Numbered from the stretch's first letter, positions 6,135-12,836 are shown. The stretch is 13,715 bases of DNA from DASPKT01 sp035627915 (GCA_035627915.1 DASPKT010000298.1:1-13715), one strand, 5' to 3'. Translations and numbers: made by a program. The notes: generated by a model not told the origin, from the letters alone.

Positions 6135-6941
6135 ATGACAGACGCAACCGGCCCGCGGCGTCCCACCCCCTGGATGGAGTTCGCCGCCGCCGTCATCTTC
6201 CTGACCCGCGTCCCGATCCCCTGGCGCAAGGACTGGCCGGCGGACCTGGACCAGCGGGCGATGTCCTGGTTCCCCATCGTGGGCGCGCTGATCGGCGGCG
6301 CCGGCGGGGCGCTCTACTGGGCGGCCGCGCAGGCCGGGCTGCCGCCCGTCCTCTCCGGGCTGGTGGCGCTGGCCGGGCTGATCTGGCTGACCGGCGCCCT
6401 GCACGAGGACGGGCTGGCCGACGTCGCCGACGGCTTCGGCGGCGGGCGCGACCGGGCGGCCAAGCTGGAGATCATGAAGGACAGCCGCGTCGGCACCTAC
6501 GGGGCGGCGGCTTTGGTCCTGTCGGTGCTGGCGCGCGGCGCCGCCCTGTCCGCCATCGGCGCCCCGCGCGAGGTGGCGCTGGCGCTGATCGGGGCGCACG
6601 CCTGGTCGCGCGGGCTGCTGCCGGCGCTGAAATACGCCCTGCCCTCCGCCCGGCCCGGCGGCGTCGCCGACCGCCAGGGCCGGCCCAACAGCGCCCGCGC
6701 CGTAGCCGCCTTCGTGGTCGGGCTGACGCTCGCCGCCACCGCCATCGGGGAGATGAACCTCGGCTCCGGCGCCGCGGGCCTGTCGATCCTGCTGCTGTCG
6801 GGCGCCGGCGTGGCGGTGCTGGCGCGGCTGGCGACGCGGCAGGTGGGCGGGGTCACCGGCGACGTGCTGGGCGCCGCCCAGCAGGTGGCGGAGACGCTGT
6901 TCCTGGTCGCCGCCGTGGCCGCGCTGGGGAGTGCCGCTTGA
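6135..6941 (+). CDS. cobS: Adenosylcobinamide-GDP ribazoletransferase
   Basis: This inner-membrane enzyme joins adenosylcobinamide-GDP to alpha-ribazole (or its phosphate), completing the nucleotide loop of cobalamin. The 268-aa protein is largely hydrophobic, with several membrane segments. It carries the hallmark HEDGLADVADGFGGG (90-104), whose acidic residues bind Mg2+, then IMKDSRVGTYG (113-123), SARPGGVADRQG (171-182) and TGDVLGAAQQ (241-250) near the end. The ATG at 6135 follows a weak CCGGAA. Its stop TGA overlaps the TTG start of the next gene (TTGA), so cobS and the phosphatase are translationally coupled. cobT uses the opposite strand of the same promoter region. The cobU/cobP kinase that makes the substrate is not in this window. 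Confidence 0.96.
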   Translation: MTDATGPRRPTPWMEFAAAVIFLTRVPIPWRKDWPADLDQRAMSWFPIVGALIGGAGGALYWAAAQAGLPPVLSGLVALAGLIWLTGALHEDGLADVADGFGGGRDRAAKLEIMKDSRVGTYGAAALVLSVLARGAALSAIGAPREVALALIGAHAWSRGLLPALKYALPSARPGGVADRQGRPNSARAVAAFVVGLTLAATAIGEMNLGSGAAGLSILLLSGAGVAVLARLATRQVGGVTGDVLGAAQQVAETLFLVAAVAALGSAA

Positions 6942-7546
6942 TCCCTCCCGTGCGCTGGTGGTGGGTGCGCCACGCGCCCCTGGCCGAGCCCGCGCGCCTG
7001 TCCGGCCGCCTGGACGTGGACTGCCCGGACCCCGACCCCGCCGCGCTGGCGGCCCTGCGGTCGCGGTTGCCGGCGGAAGCCGCTTGGCTGTCCAGTCCCC
7101 TGCGGCGGACCCGGCGCACGGCCGCGCTGCTGGGGGCTGCGGAGCCGGTTCTGGACGACAGGCTGGCGGAGCAGGATTTCGGCGCTTGGCAGGGCGCCAC
7201 CTTCGCCGGGCTGGAGGCCGCGCGCGACCCGCACCTGGCGGCCTTCTGGGCCGACCCCGCCGGCACCGCCCCGCCGGGCGGGGAGAGCTTCACGGAGCTG
7301 GCCGCGCGCGTGGCGGCCTGCGTGGCGGAGCGGTCGGGCGAGCTGGCGGGGCGCGACGTGGTCGCCGTGGCCCATGCCGGCCCCGTCCGCGCCGCCCTGG
7401 CCGACGCGCTGGGGCTGGCGCCGGCGGCGGCGCTGGCGTTCGAGGTGGCGCCGCTGTCGCTGACGAGGCTGGACCGCTTCGCCCCGGCGGAGCCGGGCGG
7501 GCGGGCATCCTGGCGCGTGGCCTTCGTGAACTGGCACGCGCCCTGA
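6938..7546 (+). CDS. cobC: Histidine phosphatase, CobC-like (alpha-ribazole phosphatase)
   Basis: This 202-aa enzyme of the histidine phosphatase superfamily probably removes the 5'-phosphate from alpha-ribazole phosphate or adenosylcobalamin phosphate; its coupling to cobS supports that role. The catalytic motif is VRHAP (R11, phospho-acceptor H12), with alanine where the superfamily usually has glycine. R56/R57 in SSPLRRTRRTA, E78 in LAEQDFGAW and H146 in VAHAGPVRA complete the active site. I take the TTG at 6938 as start because it overlaps the cobS stop by 4 nt. A GTG four codons later (6950) is possible and also leaves the motif intact. The superfamily is certain. The exact substrate is inferred from the neighbours, and a broad-specificity phosphatase is the alternative. 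Confidence 0.82.
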   Translation: MIPPVRWWWVRHAPLAEPARLSGRLDVDCPDPDPAALAALRSRLPAEAAWLSSPLRRTRRTAALLGAAEPVLDDRLAEQDFGAWQGATFAGLEAARDPHLAAFWADPAGTAPPGGESFTELAARVAACVAERSGELAGRDVVAVAHAGPVRAALADALGLAPAAALAFEVAPLSLTRLDRFAPAEPGGRASWRVAFVNWHAP

Positions 7547-7584
7547 AATCGCCCACCTTGGCCGCCATGCTGGCGGGCATCCTG

Positions 7585-7610
7585 GGCGGGGTTGGGGACG
7601 GGTCCCCGCC
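7585..7610 (+). terminator. GC-rich hairpin after cobC, possible terminator
   Basis: GGCGGGG (7585-7591) can pair with CCCCGCC (7604-7610). A competing inner stem, GGGGA/TCCCC (7594-7598 with 7603-7607), uses some of the same bases. It lies 38 bp past the phosphatase stop. There is no T-run, so it could be a Rho-dependent pause or simply GC-rich sequence. Confidence 0.3.
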
Positions 7611-7646
7611 TATGGTAAGGAACTTTCCCGGACCCGGACGCGAATG

Positions 7647-7666
7647 GCCGCGCACGCATGCGCGGC
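7647..7666 (+). promoter_or_regulatory. 8-bp perfect stem-loop in the leader of the SYLF gene
   Basis: GCCGCGCA (7647-7654) pairs perfectly with TGCGCGGC (7659-7666) around a four-base loop, CGCA. It ends 11 bp before the GGAGG ribosome binding site (7678-7682) of the gene starting at 7689. It may stabilise the leader or affect translation. Confidence 0.45.
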
Positions 7667-7688
7667 GCACTTGAGGCGGAGGCATTGG

Positions 7689-8378
7689 ATGATTGCTCGG
7701 CGGACGATCCTGGCGGCGGCGCTCCTGGGGGCGGTGGGGCTGGCCCTGCCCGCATTCCCGGTCCGGGCGCAGAGCCCGTCGGAGCCTGAGCTGCTGGTGG
7801 AACGGGCGCGGGTGACGGCCCTGTCGCTGCTGGGCGACCCCAACTATTCCAACCTGAAGAACCTGCTGAAGCGCGCCCGCGGCGTGCTGATCCTGCCCAA
7901 CGTCATCCAGGCCGGCTTCTTCCTGGGCGGCGGCGGCGGCACCGGCGTGCTGGTCGCCAAGGGGTCCGACGGCGCCTGGAGCGGCCCGGCCTTCTACACC
8001 ATGGCGGAGGCCAGCCTGGGCCTGCAGTTCGGCGGCCAGAGCTCGCAGATGATGCTGGTCATCATGACCGAGCGCGGCCTGGACGCCGTCATCGAGCGCA
8101 AGGTGAAGCTGGGCGCCGACGCCAACGTCGCCATCGGCGAGCTGGGCTCCTCGGTCGGCGCCAGCTACGGCGTCGGGCTGGACGCCGACATGTACGTCTA
8201 CGCCAAGAGCTCCGGCCTGTTCGGCGGCATGGCGGTGGAGGGCTCGGTCATCGCGCCGCGCGGGGAGTGGAACGACCGCTTCTACGGCCAGCGCACCAGC
8301 CCCAAGGGCATCCTGCTGGAACGCACCTTCTACCGGCCCGAGGCGCAGGGGCTGGCGCAGGCGCTGACGGTGCAGTGA
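7689..8378 (+). CDS. Secreted SYLF-domain (Ysc84-like) protein
   Basis: This 229-aa protein carries the SYLF domain (DUF500/Ysc84), whose eukaryotic members bind phosphoinositides; the bacterial role is poorly known, and homologues are annotated as lipid-binding. An N-terminal signal peptide is visible: MIARR, a hydrophobic core (about 7-22) and a likely cut after A27 (PVRA-QSP). The mature protein is therefore periplasmic or outer-membrane-associated. Family stretches are ARGVLILPNVIQAGFFLGGG (63-82), GAWSGPAFYTMAEASLGLQF (95-114), MTERGLDAV (126-134) and YVYAKSSGLFGGMAVEGSVI (169-188). The ATG at 7689 has GGAGG 6 nt upstream. The frame stays open to an ATG at 7644, but that extension would bury the signal peptide. 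It ends 4 bp from the convergent polyferredoxin gene. Confidence 0.9.
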   Translation: MIARRTILAAALLGAVGLALPAFPVRAQSPSEPELLVERARVTALSLLGDPNYSNLKNLLKRARGVLILPNVIQAGFFLGGGGGTGVLVAKGSDGAWSGPAFYTMAEASLGLQFGGQSSQMMLVIMTERGLDAVIERKVKLGADANVAIGELGSSVGASYGVGLDADMYVYAKSSGLFGGMAVEGSVIAPRGEWNDRFYGQRTSPKGILLERTFYRPEAQGLAQALTVQ

Positions 8379-8382
8379 GGCT

Positions 8383-10410
8383 TCAGCGTTCCTTCGGTCC
8401 CTCGCGCTCCCTGAAGTAGTCGTCGGAGGTGCGCGGGCGCGGGCGCGGCGGGCCGGCATAGGGGTCGACCGCCGTCTCCGAATGCGCGATGACGCGGCAG
8501 TCCGCGCACATGCGCACCCGGTCTATGGGCGAGTTGGCGCCCGTGTACATCCAGTGCTGGCCCTCCAGCCGGGCGACGATGCGGTCCACCGTGGACTTCA
8601 CCCCGAAGGCGGTGCCGCAGCGGATGCACAGCGCCGGCTCCTCCTCCTTCAGCACCCGCGGCGTGCGCGCCGCCTCGGTGAAGTCGAGGCGCGGGTGCAG
8701 GCTGATCACCCGCTCCGGGCAGGTGTTGCGGCAGAGGCCGCACTGCACGCAGGCATCCTCGGTGAAGGAGAGCTGCGGCCGGTCCGGGTTGTCCGACAGG
8801 GCGCCGGTGGGGCAGACCGTGGTGCAGGAGAAGCAGAGCGTGCAGCCCGCCGCGTCCACCTCCACCCGGCCAAAGGGGGCGTCCGGCGGCAGCGGCAGCA
8901 CGTCGACAGGCGCGGGCGCCGCCGCGTGCAGCCGGCGCACCGACAGCTTCATCAGGTCGCGCTTGCCGCCCATCGGCAGGAAGGGCTGCGGCCGCGCGGC
9001 ACCCTCGCGGGCGGGCAGGGCGGCCAGCACGGCGGCCAGCGCGTCGGGATCGTCCGCCTCCACCACCCGGCAGCGGCCGGGCCCGAAGCCGAGGCCGGCG
9101 GACAGCGTCTCCGCCAGCGCCAGCGACCGCGCCAGCCCCTCGCGCTCCGCCGCGTTGCGGGAGGGGGCCAGCACCAGCACCTCCGCCGCCCCGTTGGCGA
9201 GCGCGGCGGCGAAGAACTCGATCCCCAGCTGCCCGGCTTCCGAGACGGAGAACGGGATGACCCGGGCCGGCAGCCCGTCGCCCCAGCGCGCCAGCGCGTC
9301 CAGCAGCGGGGTCCCGTGCGCCGCGTCGTGGGCCAGCAGGACGGGCCGCTCGCCGCCGGCGCGGCGGTAGGTCTCCAGCATCACCCGTGCCCGCTCCAGC
9401 AGCGCGTCCGGCGCCGGCAGGGCGTAGGTGGCGGCGCCCGTCGGGCAGACCGCGTGGCAGCCGCCGCAGCCGTTGCAGACGTGCGGGTCCAAGGCGACGT
9501 GGTCGCCGGCGGGCGTGACGGCGCCGGCCGGGCAGACCTCCAGGCAGCGGGTACAGCCGGTCCGCCGGTTGCGGGAATGGGCGCAGAGGTCGGGGCGGTA
9601 GGCGACGTAGCGCGGCTTGTCGAACTCCCCCACCAGGTCGGCGGCGCCCAGCACCGCCTCCAGCACCGCGGCCGGGCTGCCGGGGTCGGCGCGCAGGTAG
9701 CCGTCGCGCCGGTGCGGGAACAGGGCCGGCCCGCCGCCGAGGTCCAGGATCAGGTCGCAGTGCGACACCGCCCCGTCGCGCGCCGGCCCGAAGACGAGCG
9801 CCCGGCGGGAGGAGGGATCGGGCACGGCGTAGCCGTCCACCGTCACCTCGAAGGCGCCGAGATGGCCCCGCGCCGCGCGGATGGTGCCGCGCAGGACGGG
9901 GAAGTCGGTGCTGCGCGGCGGCGCCACCTCCGCCGGCCCGGTCAGCAGCACGGTGACGTCCAGGTGGGCGGAGAGGCGGCGGGCCGCCTCGATCGCCGTC
10001 TCATCCCGGCCGTAGACCAGCGCCACGCCCTCCGAGCGCATCGGCACGATGGGCACCGGCGCAACGGGCAGCGCCGCCTCCGCCAGCAGGGCGGCGATCT
10101 TGGGCGCGGCGGCGGCGGCTTCCGCGGACCAGCCCGCGCGCTCCCGGATGTTGGTGACGGACAGGCGGGCGGCGGCCCCCTCCCCGTGGGCGTCCTCCAG
10201 CGCCTCGGCGAAGACGGCGCGCTCCTGCGTGCAGGCGACCAGCACGGGGCCGTCCGCCCCGGCGGCGGCGACGCGGTCCAGCTCGGCCCGGCAGAGCTGG
10301 CGGGAGATGCGGGGGGGCTCGGCGCCCAGCGCGCGGCCGATCGCGGCGGCGTCCAGCGGCATGGTGCCGCCGCAGTCGCACAGCAGGCAGGTGCGTCCGT
10401 CCAGCTTCAT
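8383..10410 (-). CDS. Polyferredoxin, multi-[4Fe-4S] protein
   Basis: This 675-aa, probably cytoplasmic protein is rich in iron-sulfur motifs and likely carries electrons. It has two ferredoxin-type pairs: C276/C286/C289/C293 with C312/C315/C318/C322, and C523/C526/C529/C533 with C554/C557/C560/C564, each ending in CP. The N-terminus has CLLCDC (8-13). The C-terminus adds two CxxC pairs (595/598 and 635/638), suggesting a zinc ribbon or a fifth cluster. Between the ferredoxin domains are alpha/beta stretches without cofactor motifs I recognise. No signal peptide or membrane helix is seen. The ATG at 10408-10410 fits a GAGG close upstream; a start at 10470 would add 20 residues of low-complexity character. 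It is divergent from the ligase-like/DUF3305/DUF3306 genes, a set I recall next to formate dehydrogenase genes in alphaproteobacteria. Confidence 0.85.
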   Translation of the reverse strand: MKLDGRTCLLCDCGGTMPLDAAAIGRALGAEPPRISRQLCRAELDRVAAAGADGPVLVACTQERAVFAEALEDAHGEGAAARLSVTNIRERAGWSAEAAAAAPKIAALLAEAALPVAPVPIVPMRSEGVALVYGRDETAIEAARRLSAHLDVTVLLTGPAEVAPPRSTDFPVLRGTIRAARGHLGAFEVTVDGYAVPDPSSRRALVFGPARDGAVSHCDLILDLGGGPALFPHRRDGYLRADPGSPAAVLEAVLGAADLVGEFDKPRYVAYRPDLCAHSRNRRTGCTRCLEVCPAGAVTPAGDHVALDPHVCNGCGGCHAVCPTGAATYALPAPDALLERARVMLETYRRAGGERPVLLAHDAAHGTPLLDALARWGDGLPARVIPFSVSEAGQLGIEFFAAALANGAAEVLVLAPSRNAAEREGLARSLALAETLSAGLGFGPGRCRVVEADDPDALAAVLAALPAREGAARPQPFLPMGGKRDLMKLSVRRLHAAAPAPVDVLPLPPDAPFGRVEVDAAGCTLCFSCTTVCPTGALSDNPDRPQLSFTEDACVQCGLCRNTCPERVISLHPRLDFTEAARTPRVLKEEEPALCIRCGTAFGVKSTVDRIVARLEGQHWMYTGANSPIDRVRMCADCRVIAHSETAVDPYAGPPRPRPRTSDDYFREREGPKER

Positions 10411-10492
10411 CTCGCCTCGCCCGTAATGTGGCCTCACCCGTTCGCGCCCGGGACCTATCCGTTCCGGCACTTCGTTTAGTAGCGCGGGCGCG

Positions 10493-10507
10493 GGACACTG
10501 CGTGTCC
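10493..10507. promoter_or_regulatory. Inverted repeat GGACAC-TGC-GTGTCC between divergent genes
   Basis: A perfect 6-bp inverted repeat with a 3-bp centre lies in the 134-bp region separating the polyferredoxin gene (start 10410) from the ligase-like gene (start 10545). An 8-bp palindrome, CCTTAAGG, follows at about 10510-10517. It could be a regulator site serving both directions or an RNA hairpin in the rightward leader. I see no FNR-type TTGAT-N4-ATCAA site or convincing -35/-10 pair here. Confidence 0.4.
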
Positions 10508-10544
10508 GCCCTTAAGGCGAAGGGATGGCTTTTCCGGATGGTCC

Positions 10545-11300
10545 ATGACCCAGTGCGGCTGTGACGGCATCCCCGGCGCCGGGTGCGGCGCCCCCGACTT
10601 CCCGCCCCTGTTCGAGGTGGAGGAGGCGTCCGGCGACGCCTTCACCCGCGCCGTGGAGGCCGCCGCGGCCGGCGCCGGGGCGGGCACCCTGGTCTGGGCC
10701 CGGCCCGACGGCGCGCTGGACGTCGCCGTGGTGTTCGAGCCCGACCGCCCCCTGGTCCATGCCTGGCCGGCGGTGCTGGTCGCCATGCTGGCGGCGGCCG
10801 ACGCGCTGGCCGCCGCCGCGCCGCCGCAGAAGCCCATCGGCTTCGCCTGGCCGGACCGCATCCTGGTGGACGGCGGCGAGGTCGGGCGCGTGCGCGCCGC
10901 CGCCCCGCCCGGCGCGGTGCCGGCGGAGACGGCGGACTGGCTGGTGGTCGGCCTGACCCTGCGGCTGCGTCACGACGGGACCCTGGAGCCGGGCCACGAC
11001 CCCGGCCGGACCAGCCTGGCCGAGGAGGGCTTCGACACGGTCGATCCCGCCCTGCTGGCCGGGGCCTTCGCGCGGCACCTGCTGCACTGGGTCTCGGGCT
11101 GGCAGACGGCCGGCCTGGCGGAGGCGGCGGAGCACTGGCTGGCCCACCTGCCGCAGGCCGGGCCGGAGGGGCCCGGCCACGGGCTGGACCCCGCCACCGG
11201 CGACCTGCTGGTGCTGCGGCCGGGCGCCCTGGCGCCCGAGCGGCATAACTTGGCGGACGCGCTGGCGCGTGGGGCCGACACGCTGGCGCGGGGGGCCTGA
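10545..11300 (+). CDS. Biotin/lipoate-ligase-like protein, probably non-catalytic
   Basis: This 251-aa protein resembles the biotin/lipoate--protein ligase-like family (with a C-terminal DUF4444-like part) seen in alphaproteobacterial genomes. The core shows GAGTLVWARPDGALDVAVVF (45-64) and KPIGFAWPDRILVDGGEVG (96-114), which aligns by eye with the BirA stretch KWPND...GRKVAGI. The catalytic lysine position is E112, and the GRGRRG adenylate-binding loop is absent, so ligase activity is doubtful. The N-terminus has unusual cysteines (C4, C6, C14). The ATG at 10545 matches the family N-terminus; an open frame to 10428 would add 39 unlikely residues. It is followed after 3 bp by the DUF3305 gene, so it heads a three-gene operon. 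A role in maturing or delivering a redox enzyme is inferred from context only. Confidence 0.75.
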   Translation: MTQCGCDGIPGAGCGAPDFPPLFEVEEASGDAFTRAVEAAAAGAGAGTLVWARPDGALDVAVVFEPDRPLVHAWPAVLVAMLAAADALAAAAPPQKPIGFAWPDRILVDGGEVGRVRAAAPPGAVPAETADWLVVGLTLRLRHDGTLEPGHDPGRTSLAEEGFDTVDPALLAGAFARHLLHWVSGWQTAGLAEAAEHWLAHLPQAGPEGPGHGLDPATGDLLVLRPGALAPERHNLADALARGADTLARGA

Positions 11301-11303
11301 GCC

Positions 11304-11828
11304 ATGGCGGCGGTGGAGCGCATGCCCGTGGGCGTGGTGGTGGAGCGGCAGCCGGCGCGCAGCCGCTGGCTGGACCATGTCTGGCGGGTCGCCGCGGTGC
11401 TGCCGGGCGACCCGGAGACGCCGCCCTGGACCCTGCTGGCGGAGGAGGACGGGACCGTCCGCTACTACGCCGGCACCGCCCCGCTGGAGGCGCATTCCGC
11501 CGACACCAAGGTCTACAAGCACAATCTGGAGGCGCCGGAGCCGGCGGTCTACGTCGTGCTGCGGCCGGGCGGCGGCCCCGGCAGCGGGCCCGGCGGCTGG
11601 CGCCTGCTGCTGGCGACCGTGGACCCGGCGGAGGCGCACGCCCATTCGGACTGCGGCGACGACCTGGTGGAGGCGCTGCCCATGCCGCAGGCGGTGCGGG
11701 ACTGGCTGGCCGCCTTCGTCGCCCGCCACCATGTCGAGCGGCAGGAGTGGCGGCGCAAGCGCGACCGCGCCGATCCCGAGATACTGGCCGCCCGCCGCGC
11801 CCGCCGGCTGGAGGACGGGGATGGCTGA
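11304..11828 (+). CDS. DUF3305 domain protein
   Basis: This 174-aa soluble protein matches what I know of DUF3305: an N-terminal MPVGVVVERQPARSRWLDHVWRVAAVLPG (7-35), a central RYYAGTAPLEAH (53-64) and YKHNLEAPEPAVYVVLRP (71-88), and the later EALPMPQAVRDWLAAFVARHH (123-143), followed by a basic tail. No catalytic motif, cofactor site, signal peptide or membrane helix is visible. The function is unknown; the family sits with DUF3306 in gene clusters of molybdenum formate dehydrogenases, as I recall. The ATG at 11304 lies 3 bp after the ligase-like gene; an internal ATG at 11322 is an alternative. Its end overlaps the next gene by 8 bp, which suggests coupled translation. Confidence 0.85.
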   Translation: MAAVERMPVGVVVERQPARSRWLDHVWRVAAVLPGDPETPPWTLLAEEDGTVRYYAGTAPLEAHSADTKVYKHNLEAPEPAVYVVLRPGGGPGSGPGGWRLLLATVDPAEAHAHSDCGDDLVEALPMPQAVRDWLAAFVARHHVERQEWRRKRDRADPEILAARRARRLEDGDG

Positions 11829-12480
11829 GCGCGACGCGGGGGAGGGAGGCTTCCTCGGCCGCTGGTCGCGGCTGAAGCGGCGGGCCCGCGAGGAGCCGCC
11901 GGCCGACGCCGCACCAGCTTCTGTCGCCGGCCCGGAACCCGCGGTGCCGGAGCCGGTGGTTCCTGAGGAGGAACTGCCGCCGCTGGACACGCTGGGTCCG
12001 GACAGCGACTACACCGTCTTCCTGCGCAAGGGCGTGCCGGCGGCCCTGCGCGCCGCCGCCCTGCGCCAGGCCTGGGCCAGCGATCCCGCCATCGCCGGGC
12101 ACCGGCCGCTGGTGGACTACGACTGGGACTGCAACGCGCCGGGCTACGGCCGGCTGCTGCCGACGGACGATCCGGGCAAGATGGTCGCAGACCTGTTCCG
12201 CCACCTGACCAGGCCGCGCCCCGGGGAGGACAAGGCCGGGGAGCCGCCCGTGGAACCCGCGCCCGGAACCGCAGCCGCGGACGGGCCGGACGACAGCGTC
12301 GTCGTCCCGCGCATGCCGCCCCGTCACGAGGCCTTCGCCATCCCCGGGCAGAAGGTTGCCGATCCCGTGCCAGAGGCGGCGGCGGCCACCCCGGAACCGG
12401 CGGCCGAACCGTTGCCGGAACGCAACGATCCACCCCCGCCGCGGCCCCGCCGCCGGCACGGCGGCGCCATGCCGGCCTGA
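11821..12480 (+). CDS. DUF3306 domain protein
   Basis: This 219-aa soluble protein matches DUF3306. It starts with GGFLGRWSRLKRRAREE (9-25), passes through a Pro/Ala-rich linker, and then shows the conserved core LDTLGPDSDYTVFLRKGVP (55-73), LRAAALRQAWASDPA (76-90) and LVDYDWDCNAPGYG (97-110). The last 90 residues are Pro/Ala/Glu-rich and probably disordered, ending in a basic patch (PRPRRRHGG). No enzyme motif is seen. The ATG at 11821 overlaps the DUF3305 stop by 8 bp. In the genomes I recall, a TorD-type chaperone and formate dehydrogenase genes follow; here a 411-bp gap and an unrelated gene follow instead. Confidence 0.85.
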   Translation: MAERDAGEGGFLGRWSRLKRRAREEPPADAAPASVAGPEPAVPEPVVPEEELPPLDTLGPDSDYTVFLRKGVPAALRAAALRQAWASDPAIAGHRPLVDYDWDCNAPGYGRLLPTDDPGKMVADLFRHLTRPRPGEDKAGEPPVEPAPGTAAADGPDDSVVVPRMPPRHEAFAIPGQKVADPVPEAAAATPEPAAEPLPERNDPPPPRPRRRHGGAMPA

Positions 12481-12562
12481 GGTCGGCCGCACCCGTCCTC
12501 CGGGCGTTCAACTCCCTCCAGCACACGAAAACGGGTGATCCGGGCAGCGCGGCCGGCGCCGC

Positions 12563-12584
12563 TCCCTACCGTATCGGATAGGGA
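12563..12584 (+). other. Imperfect hairpin TCCCTA-CCG / CGG-A-TAGGGA
   Basis: TCCCTACCG (12563-12571) pairs with CGG and TAGGGA (12575-12577 and 12579-12584) around loop TAT, with one bulged A at 12578. It lies 83 bp after the DUF3306 stop. There is no T-run after it, so a protein-binding site or processing hairpin is as likely as a terminator. Confidence 0.45.
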
Positions 12585-12670
12585 AGGGCAGAATCGGCCA
12601 ATGTCACAGTATCGCCTTAGGGAAACTGCGCCTCTCCGCCGGATTGTCTTCGACATTACCTCACCGATAT

Positions 12671-12702
12671 CCCCGAATTTGTCACGGAATTCGGGGTATT
12701 TT
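12671..12702 (+). terminator. Terminator-like hairpin followed by TATTTT
   Basis: CCCCGAATT (12671-12679) pairs perfectly over 9 bp with AATTCGGGG (12688-12696), with an 8-base loop. It is followed directly by TATTTT (12697-12702). Position and shape suit a Rho-independent terminator for the rightward operon ending at 12480, although the T-run is short. An attenuator in the leader of the downstream gene is the alternative. Confidence 0.55.
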
Positions 12703-12790
12703 CCGCTTGGTCGCGGCTTTTAGGGCACGTTCGACACGGTGCTGTTAGTGAAGCATTAGGAAAAATCGAAAAGGGTAATCCCCATCAGAC

Positions 12791-12819
12791 GCCGCCCGAA
12801 AGATCGGACGGCTTCCGTC
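12791..12819 (+). promoter_or_regulatory. Two overlapping, mutually exclusive hairpins
   Basis: GCCGCCCGA (12791-12799) pairs with TCGGACGGC (12804-12812) with one mismatch and an AAGA loop. GACGG (12807-12811) can instead pair with CCGTC (12815-12819). The two share bases 12807-12811, so only one can form at a time. They lie 73-101 bp before the beta-helix start and may belong to its leader. Confidence 0.4.
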
Positions 12820-12836
12820 AGGTGGCGCGGCGGGTA

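Noticed and set aside
4980..6941. Long rightward open frame across cobT into cobS
   Set aside because: Its first 385 residues are an antisense shadow of cobT with Gly/Ala/Arg-rich composition. Only the CobS part from 6135 is real.
8482..10479. Long rightward open frame opposite the polyferredoxin gene
   Set aside because: It is an artefact of high G+C: low-complexity Gly/Arg/Ala composition with no domain. The opposite frame has four well-formed cluster motifs.
10428..10544. Upstream ATG extending the ligase-like protein by 39 residues
   Set aside because: The extension is Arg-rich without family similarity and would cover the whole divergent promoter region.
10411..10544. FNR-type site in the promoter of the polyferredoxin and ligase-like genes
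   Set aside because: I searched by eye for TTGAT-N4-ATCAA and found no close match, though such control would be expected for an anaerobic redox module.
12601..12723. Short open frame of 40 codons in the intergenic island
   Set aside because: Its ribosome binding site is distant, its codon composition is unlike neighbouring genes, and it runs through the terminator-like hairpin.
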